Source: Lingula anatina (lineage: Eukaryota > Brachiopoda > Lingulata > Lingulida > Lingulidae). From it: DNA of 64,000 nucleotides. The notes beneath the pieces were generated by a model. It worked only from the letters and a program-made list of their open reading frames with translations. It had not been told where the DNA came from and searched no databases. This document shows, in pieces, positions 57,701 through 64,000 of the stretch. Numbering within the stretch: the stretch's first letter is position 1; the number at the start of each line of letters is the position of its first letter. The stretch is from positions 627,137 to 691,136 of the forward strand of contig NW_019775480.1 in assembly GCF_001039355.2 (NCBI RefSeq), given 5' to 3'. A program made the position numbers and the translations under genes.

Positions 57701-58284
57701 TAAATTAATAATCTATTACTGAAACTTACCCGCCCACCTTTTATGATAATATTTTACTATTTCTGCATATTTAAGATTAAAATAATCCCACTATTTTACA
57801 GGGTGAAGCTGCAGCAGAGGTCGCAAAGAAGCAGAAAAAGGATCTTGAGTTACTAAAAGATGCAGATTTGAGCCAGTATACAATTAAAGGCAGTGAAGGA
57901 GACTGGGAAAATGCCCTTACGAAAGGAACAAAGGGACTTCTCAGTGTAAAGAGGTGGGAAACTTAAAATTGTTAGGTCTTTACAAACACGTTCATTTGTT
58001 GACCCTTTATTTCTGTTTAGGTGTAGGGCATCCAAATCTATTTGAATTTTTCTTCTTTATAACAAATTTTGAATGTTCCTGCGATTCCATTGTCTTAATT
58101 GTGGCTTCTGGCAGGAGTTGCAGGTTCCCAGGCACGTATCTTAGTAATAATGTAATTACCTCTGCTTCTGTTTATTTTTAGTGGAGTTCAGGAGAAGAGA
58201 AAGAGTGTGGACAGCACTAGCTTTGAACAGCAAACACCAGGGAAACACAAAAAACACAAGAAACAAAAACACCATAAACATTAA
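45294..58284 (+). CDS. NAT10: RNA cytidine acetyltransferase NAT10 (Kre33/TmcA family), 26 coding exons
   Basis: Nucleolar ATP-dependent enzyme that makes N4-acetylcytidine in 18S rRNA and tRNAs. Exons: 45294-45401, 45816-45907, 46223-46394, 46734-46856, 47810-47871, 48218-48332, 48605-48712, 51822-51955, 52236-52329, 52559-52657, 52838-52974, 53308-53435, 53696-53943, 54189-54305, 54570-54671, 54953-55027, 55205-55318, 55431-55564, 55743-55791, 56008-56110, 56401-56508, 56716-56885, 57075-57194, 57472-57570, 57802-57953, 58182-58284. These total 3066 nt, 1021 aa, against about 1025 in human. Walker A is AARGRGKSAA (residues 284-293), the Walker B-like motif is CIDEAAAIP, the acetyl-CoA loop is HPDYQGMGYG (633-642), and the C-terminal tail is basic (KHKKHKKQKHHKH). 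A GC donor follows exon 54570-54671. The last five exons recur downstream, probably by assembly error. Confidence 0.96.
45727..45782. repeat. GT microsatellite in NAT10 intron 1
   Basis: A run of about 28 GT units upstream of exon 2. Confidence 0.95.
46836..47069 (+). repeat. Six-copy 39-bp minisatellite spanning a NAT10 exon end and donor
   Basis: Units start CAGCTGTATACCATGACTAT at 46836, 46875, 46914, 46953, 46992 and 47031, with one to three differences. The first unit contains the last 21 coding bases of exon 4 and its donor ATG|GTAGGT. Each later unit repeats that donor (GTAGGTGAC or GTAGGTAAC). Using a later donor would read through TAA or TAG in frame. Confidence 0.95.
47070..47809. 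other. Remainder of NAT10 intron 4
   Basis: Contains a patch (about 47160-47540) less AT-rich than the rest, with CTC-rich stretches, that may be an old dispersed repeat. No splice-bounded frame is visible. Confidence 0.4.
48717..48784. repeat. ATTT microsatellite in NAT10 intron 7
   Basis: About 17 units of TTTA starting four bases after the donor of exon 48605-48712. Confidence 0.95.
49259..50524 (-). CDS. Intronless ankyrin-repeat/SOCS-box protein nested in a NAT10 intron
   Basis: Single 421-codon frame. I chose the ATG at 50524 because it starts MGNCVSSNSSN, an N-myristoylation signal (Gly2, Ser6) with Cys4 for palmitoylation; an upstream in-frame Met at 50581 would bury it. About seven ankyrin repeats follow from residue 120 (PLHEAAYYGH, TALSLAAKRGH, TVLHLMASTG, TPIYLALTHR, TYLHLAALDG, TPLILATKAR, AFHYATLAAP). 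The last 45 residues resemble a SOCS box (SLQQICRLAIRTKL, then LPLPKVLKYYVI), which recruits Elongin B/C and Cullin 5. This predicts a membrane-tethered ubiquitin-ligase substrate adaptor of the ASB kind. It lies antisense inside NAT10 intron 7 (48713-51821); the lack of introns suggests retroposition. I cannot name the ortholog. Confidence 0.88.
   Translation of the reverse strand: MGNCVSSNSSNQDSAIFLQLSSKGEAALVLDNTRGFVSKPLFPKRRSGPESHVLKDGCYTHNDGGSNENDEIDGDDGERVSPNTPSEHLFSDIHSASISFVRGIHHLSIRSSRKWSNNWLSQPLHEAAYYGHQHVVDLFIDAGINLNGYDKGHNTALSLAAKRGHIHIVQRLVQAGCDVNAVNNGGNTVLHLMASTGDDDITELLLKAGADANIFNSQNHTPIYLALTHRNLAVLNKLIAGGANVHHQALSGQTYLHLAALDGFPQAVLQLLKNGAEFNVQDCNGNTPLILATKARCLKSMQYLLQFGCNPNLQNGLGKNAFHYATLAAPHADERALIMLLLAGAQIDKHDREMLSTAILGSQTASLLDDLLLSVPSLQQICRLAIRTKLKIPILPKVAMLPLPKVLKYYVILNDLGGLTR
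50525..51821. other. Upstream part of the ANK/SOCS gene within NAT10 intron 7
   Basis: Probable promoter and 5'UTR of the nested minus-strand gene near 50525-50700. The remainder shows no supported exon. A single N lies at 51576 inside a T-rich run. Confidence 0.45.
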
Positions 58285-58742
58285 CAGGACTACAAAGAAA
58301 GTCTAAATTCATTTTGTGAGGATGGCGTAGAATTATCTAAGCAGTAGTTAAAACAGTTAAATAAATAGAAAAGCCTTTGTCACGCATTAATGACATGACA
58401 ATTTGGATACACAGATATAGGTTTCCACTGACGATAAATTTTGTCAGAGACCAGAACTTTAAGGATGGATTAAGATCTGGATCCAGTGAGTGGAGAGCCA
58501 GCCTTGTATTTTGATGTTATTTGTCAGCAGCACTGATGTGAAATACTATTTCCAGAATAAATAAATGATCATGCTTTTATTTCTTTCTTTTCATGAATGT
58601 AACATACATCAAACCAGGTTAAACCTGTCAATAATTCTTGAATATATTAATAAAATTTCATTTCATAAGAAGTAAGAAATTGTAAATACACATAAAAAGT
58701 AAAAATTCTGTTTGAATTTGTAATGTTGTTTGTTTCGCTCTA
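56716..58742. repeat. First copy of the duplicated NAT10 3' end
   Basis: Contains exons 22-26, their introns and the 3'UTR, ending at CGCTCTA just before the N at 58743. Nearly identical to 58746-60808, introns included. Confidence 0.93.
58554..58565 (+). terminator. NAT10 polyadenylation signals
   Basis: AATAAATAAATG overlaps two AATAAA-type hexamers about 270 nt after the NAT10 stop. The same word recurs in the second copy near 60614. Confidence 0.6.
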
Positions 58743-58748
58743 NTTAAG

Positions 58749-59282
58749 TAATCAGTGCAGAAGAGTTGGACAACTACTTCACTAAATATGACCTGAAGAG
58801 GCTAGAGCTGTATTCCCAGAACATGGTAGACTATCATCTCATCATGGATTTACTGCCATCTATAGCCAGGCTGCACTTCCTAAACAAGACAGGGGTTCAC
58901 ATCAGTGCAGTACAAGCTGTGAGTAGAACCTGAAGCCAAGAAATAAATCAAGGCTTGATTTTCTGACTACAGTCCATTGTTCAATATAACTGTAGTTAAC
59001 AGAGATCTGCCTTACACTTAACAGGTTAAAAGTTTGATGGTCAGAACATTTGATTGCTTTTAGACTGTACCTCTACTAACTCCTGCTACATCCCCCTGTA
59101 TTTGCAGGCTATCTTGGTGTCCATGGGTCTCCAGCACAAGAGTGTGGAAGATGTGGAGAAGGACATGGAGGTGCCGTCCAGTCAGTTACTGGGCTTGTTC
59201 AACAGAGTCATACGGAAAATGGTGCAGGTGAGTAGACATAGGTAAAATGGACTGATCTATGGGGCAATATTTGTCTTAAAAA

Positions 59283-59335
<53 letters not shown>

Positions 59336-60343
59336 AGTAAAAAGGGCAACAATGAATATGAAGAAGAAAGTGTAGAAATGCCCTGTAAATATGATTAATG
59401 TAAGAATTTTGTTTTAGTTTATTAGATTATATAGTGTTATCTGTATGACGATATGTGTAATGAAATATTAATGCATGTAAAATAAATCATGCATCAAAGG
59501 CTACCTGGGTTAAAAAAAATCTGATTGCAGCAATTCAACCAGATTGCTGAAGAGGCAGTGGAAAAAGATATGGTTGCAAGAAAAGAGGTTATCATGGAAC
59601 CAGTGAAGAATTCTCTAGATCAGGAATTGGTAAGAATGAGAATAATATAACTTGTTTTATTAGAAACCAAAGCAGTGGTAAATTAAAACAAACTCTGAAA
59701 AGAAAACTGACATATCAGGTATTTCAGTGTTGAGCTACACAACTAATGCACTAATACTGTAAATTAATAATCTATTACTGAAACTTACCCGCCCACCTTT
59801 TATGATAATATTTTACTATTTCTGCATATTTAAGATTAAAATAATCCCTCTATTTTACAGGGTGAAGCTGCAGCAGAGGTCGCAAAGAAGCAGAAAAAGG
59901 ATCTTGAGTTACTAAAAGATGCAGATTTGAGCCAGTATACAATTAAAGGCAGTGAAGGAGACTGGGAAAATGCCCTTACGAAAGGAACAAAGGGACTTCT
60001 CAGTGTAAAGAGGTGGGAAACTTAAAATTGTTAGGTCTTTACAAACATGTCCATTTGTTGACCCTTTATTTCTGTTTAGGTGTAGGGCATCCAAATCTAT
60101 TTGAATTTTTCATCTTTATAACAAATTTTGAATGTTCCTGCGATTCCATTGTCTTAATTGTGGCTTCTGGCAGGAGTTGCAGGTTCCCAGGCACGTATCT
60201 TAGTAATAATGTAATTACCTCTGCTTCTGTTTATTTTTAGTGGAGTTCAGGAGAAGAGAAAGAGTGTGGACAGCACTAGCTTTGAACAGCAAACACCAGG
60301 GAAACACAAAAAACACAAGAAACAAAAACACCATAAACATTAA
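58749..60343 (+). pseudogene. NAT10: Second copy of NAT10 exons 22-26
   Basis: Exons 58749-58918, 59108-59227, 59531-59629, 59861-60012 and 60241-60343 repeat the last five NAT10 exons, with the same proteins, splice sites and stop. It lacks the 21 upstream exons and begins three bases after an N, with TTAAG in place of the original TTCAAG acceptor. Differences from the first copy are scattered single bases and a longer TA run (59290-59335), as between alleles. Most likely an unmerged contig overlap, not a real partial duplication. Its downstream flank (beyond 60808) is the true continuation. Confidence 0.85.
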
Positions 60344-60808
60344 CAGGACTACAAAGAAAGTCTAAATTTATTTTGTGAGGATGGCGTAGAATTATCTAAG
60401 CAGTAGTTAAAACAGTTAAATAAATAGAAAAGCCTTTGTCACGCATTAATGACATGACAATTTGGATACACGGATATAGGTTTCCACTGACGATAAATTT
60501 TGTCAGAGACCAGAACTTTAAGGATGGATTAAGATCTGGATCCAGTGAGTGGAGAGCCAGCCTTGTATTTTGATGTTATTTGTCAGCAGCACTGATGTGA
60601 AATACTATTTCCAGAATAAATAAATGATCATGCTTTTATTTCTTTCTTTTCATGAATGTAACATACATCAAACCAGGTTAAACCTGTCAATAATTCTTGA
60701 ATATATTAATAAAATTTCATTTCTTATTTAAATAAGAAGTAAGAAATTGTAAATACACATAAAAAGTAAAAATTCTGTTTGAATTTGTAATGTTGTTTGT
60801 TTCGCTCT

Positions 60809-63530
60809 ATTTTTTTAAGTGAATAGATTAACATGTAAATGTGAGTTTTTTGTTTTAAACCAACCATCAAAAATAGCCTGTGCTTCTGTTTTGAAGGAAT
60901 TGTGGACCTGCATCCTATAATTGCTACCCATTGCTAAAAATTTGCATCATTAATGAAAATTAAATGAAAACAAAGGTGTTTATATAATTTTTACGTACAT
61001 CACTGTCAGTATCCAACACATTTGTTCTTCACACTGTATTTATATTTCAATTTACCAAATTCATTTTTTGGTCAAAAAGATTTAATTTCAAAATGTTTTT
61101 GACCATTTTTTTTTAGCATGTTATTTGGCATGTTCACCATATTAGTGCCTAGCTGTCCTTAAATTTACTATAAATTTTTAGTTGGACAAGTTTATTTCAA
61201 CATTTACTGCAATGATTATTCATGTTATAAGTACACAATGGTTTTTACTACTTTGCCTCTGTATATTTGCCAGCTTTGCTGTCAGTCGATTAGCACTAAA
61301 TTAACTGCAGACATGCCACAAAAAATTACTTTCTGCAAAAGATTTATGAACAATCCCATTAAGTAAACATCCTTTTGAAAATGCCTGTCAATGAGAAAAA
61401 TAACACACAACTTTGTATGTTTCATTTATTTATCTTACAAAACATTTTTACAGGTGTACTGCAGCATTTCACTGCATGATTTTTAAAAATGTACACATTT
61501 GGTTTTCCCTTGAAATTGTCAAGAGGAAAAGTCATCTACAGGTTACTCCTGAACAGATTAACCCAAAGTACAAAGGGTCACCATTAATGCATGAAAAATC
61601 CAGAGATTACACTGCTAGGAGAGCTGTACTTTGAATCCAACAGATCCTTCATTTGCGGATAGGCAATTAATCAAATATTTTTAATGATAAATCAACTTTT
61701 TCACCACTGTTAACTCTGATCCAGCCAGAGATGAAAAGAAAACGTCTTCAGTCCAAGTTTCATCTGTATTGTTTTAATATATATTGCTGAAATTTAATGT
61801 TGAGTAAAAGGAAAAATCTCAAATTCATATTCATCAAAAATGTCATTAAATGAGCAGTTTTGTGGTCTTGTTTTAAAATAGATCACTGCTGTCGTCAGTT
61901 ATCTCATTTCATATTCCAGAAACCAAAAGTTTTAAAAACTGAGATACCTTTTTAATGCACCTGTCAAGGAACACAAACCAATTGGTGACTGATAACAGTA
62001 TTTACGTGTATTAAAAAATGACAAAAAATACTTTACAGGTACTGACTATGGTATTTATGGCAGTGTATTTACTTGGTGCCTTTGAGATCAAAAGGAATTC
62101 TTAACAGTCACCCCACTGCATTGCCACGGCGTCTTATACAGTCAACTACATTCAGCCACTGGCAAGGTGCTTGCTTATACAATGGCTTAGGAACAAATAT
62201 ATTTATACTTAATACAAATGTAGGAAAAAACTTCCTTCAGAGTCCAAAGTTCGACAAAGGGAAGCTTAATTACAACCAGTAAGATTCATTTTGTGCTGCA
62301 AGCATCCCTTCGGAATGTTTGTGTACTGCACTAAAATTATTAGTGATAGGGATTGCACAAATGCAGTCTAATGTATTCAATTTTGACCTTTAAAAATCTC
62401 CCATATATAATATTTGATCTTTCTCAATAATTATTTTTAAAAATTTAGTCATTTGATTTTGCTGACCATTACATTAAATTAAGTGATTTTTATATCCAGG
62501 TTCAAGACCATAATTACTGTATCACAACAATGCAGAGACATCTGATGACTGATTTGATTCATTTGGGGACTCAGCAGTCACACAATTCAATAGTAATTGC
62601 AAATTTGGATTATAAACAATACACATCAATAATCCAAATTCATCGAGATCTGTATAAAATCTGTAGAATCCTTACAACAGTTACATCTGCCCTAAAACAA
62701 GAATGATACTACTTATAGTACAAACCAGCTAGCTTGTTCAGCTCCAGGCTGACGTTCATGCAACAAGTCTCTGTATTGATTTCTGAGCACATCGGATCTT
62801 AACCCTGCACCGATCAAAAACAACAGCTACAAGCTGCAACAAATCACCATAATTAACACTTGCCATTACTTTGTGCGGATAAAAAAAACACGGTTTAAGG
62901 CTGTGACAGCTGACCTCGAAAGGACAGTTTCCCTATCACATCTTAAATGCATGCCCTTTCTTCATGTGTCACCCTTTAAAATGAATAATTTTTCCCTTAG
63001 GCCCCTTATCACGATGGTGGGTCTTACTGTAACACTAAATGGCTCCCAGGCAAGTTAATACTTTCACCTCATCAAATGCACCAGTAAAAATTTAAACACT
63101 ATAAAAAGAATAAAACAGATCCCTAACCATGCTAACTGTCACAATGTATATGGCAGTCAAAGAACTTGGTGTCAAATAACTTAATAAACAACATTCAGCC
63201 TTAAAACAGTATCCCACATGACTATTTAATACCACTGATATTTCTACATGGGACTACAAGATGTGAATCAGAGAATAGGGTAACCATTAATTGTGAACGT
63301 ATGTCATGTATGTACATATTTTGTTGAAAAGATCTAGGTTTAAACAACAAATATAAGGCCAGGTTTATGTGGTAAAATGTATCAGGTAAGTTATGCCTCC
63401 CATTTCTCACACAGTTATCAAAGGTATTTATCAAAATGAAAATTAAAAAAAATGTCATATGGATTTATACCAAAGGCATTTTCAAAGAAAAAAAAACAAA
63501 AAAAAAACGAGATAATTCTATCCCTGAAAA
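60809..63530. other. Intergenic region and long 3'UTR of the minus-strand gene at the right edge
   Basis: No coding exon is supported. The minus strand from 63530 down to about 61425 has no splice-like frames, and ends near an AATAAATG hexamer (plus-strand TTTATT at about 61428), consistent with a 2.1-kb 3'UTR. NAT10 and this gene would then converge within about 800 bp. Confidence 0.45.
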
Positions 63531-63654
63531 TTACTTTGAATTCATGGCAAAGTCAATCAGCACCATGGCATCTTGCTCCTTGAATGGTGGGAACACCAAC
63601 TTGCATAGCAGGTCAAATCTTTCAATTGAACATGTGATCTGCTTCACCGGTCCC
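63531..63654 (-). CDS. Last coding exon of an unrecognised gene (5' part off window)
   Basis: Acceptor TTGAAGTAG|GGGACC, then 40 codons and TAA at 63531-63533. The peptide begins GPVKQITCSIERFDLLCKLV, continues FPPFKEQDAMVLI, and ends DFAMNSK. Its composition, with regular hydrophobics and an in-frame stop just after an acceptor, looks like a genuine conserved C-terminus. I do not recognise the protein. Upstream exons should lie to the right of the window. Confidence 0.6.
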
Positions 63655-64000
63655 CTACTTCAATACGGCAAGTAAATCCAAGATTACTTACACACATTCT
63701 ACACAGCAGCTTCTGCTTGCAGTTGAACTGTTTGTTGAACAAAACTGGTACACCAAACACAAATTGTGTCTACTTTTATACAGGACTGTCAACAGTGCCT
63801 TCCTCAGCACTGGGTAACCTCTCTATGAATGGGGGAAAGCTCTATACTGGCTATTCACCCAAAGTGTGCTTGGTCACCAATGTGATCTGAACTTGTGTAA
63901 TTCAAAATATATATTATATACATTTTATGTACAAAAAGCTTCTTGTGAATAAGCATATGGAAGTGACATTGTTTACTCTCCTTGCATTCCAAGGACACAA

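Noticed and set aside
58749-60343. A genuine second NAT10 gene
   Set aside because: Only the last five exons, introns nearly identical, and the copy starts at an N; a contig-overlap artefact is the simpler reading.

Overview
This is a eukaryotic (animal) window. Every gene recognised except one is split by GT-AG introns, the sequence is AT-rich with many microsatellites, and DNA-transposon remnants sit in the introns. The mix of genes (a many-domain TSP1/SRCR/EGF secreted protein beside conserved housekeeping genes) and the frequent TACATGTA-type words suggest a lophotrochozoan, perhaps a bivalve or other mollusc. The species assignment is inference. The sequence has isolated single Ns at 6802, 38227, 51576, 56278 and 58743. 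Three of these abut duplicated sequence, so some repetition here is probably an assembly artefact.

Layout. (1) 412-17062, minus: a large secreted multidomain gene, with signal peptide and PAN/apple-like domain, an EGF-like domain, one SRCR domain split over two exons, and 16 distinct thrombospondin type-1 repeats (17 as assembled). Its 3' end lies off the left edge. Its introns hold a dead Tc1-type transposon (9893-11549), TTAA-flanked elements and a foldback element. (2) 20248-28601, minus: glycogen branching enzyme GBE1, 689 codons over 15 exons, plus one homologous alternative exon. (3) 28854-42259, plus: an SNX9-family SH3-PX-BAR sorting nexin, 602 aa over 16 exons, divergent from GBE1 with 252 bp between start codons. 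(4) 45294-58284, plus: NAT10 RNA cytidine acetyltransferase, 1021 aa over 26 exons. Its last five exons appear again at 58749-60343 behind an N. (5) 49259-50524, minus: an intronless ankyrin-repeat/SOCS-box gene nested antisense in NAT10 intron 7. (6) 63531-63654, minus: the last coding exon of an unrecognised gene, followed by a long probable 3'UTR.

The genes do not form a pathway. The TSP1 protein is extracellular, GBE1 branches glycogen in the cytosol, the sorting nexin couples membrane curvature to endocytosis, NAT10 acetylates rRNA and tRNA in the nucleolus, and the ANK/SOCS protein is a probable membrane-anchored E3 substrate adaptor.

The most interesting signals are: two 123-nt, phase 0-0, 41-aa homologous exons in GBE1 that look mutually exclusive (25811-25933 and 26384-26506); a 67-bp perfect inverted repeat bracketing one GBE1 exon; and a six-copy 39-bp minisatellite in NAT10 that multiplies an exon end together with its splice donor, each extra unit adding an in-frame stop.
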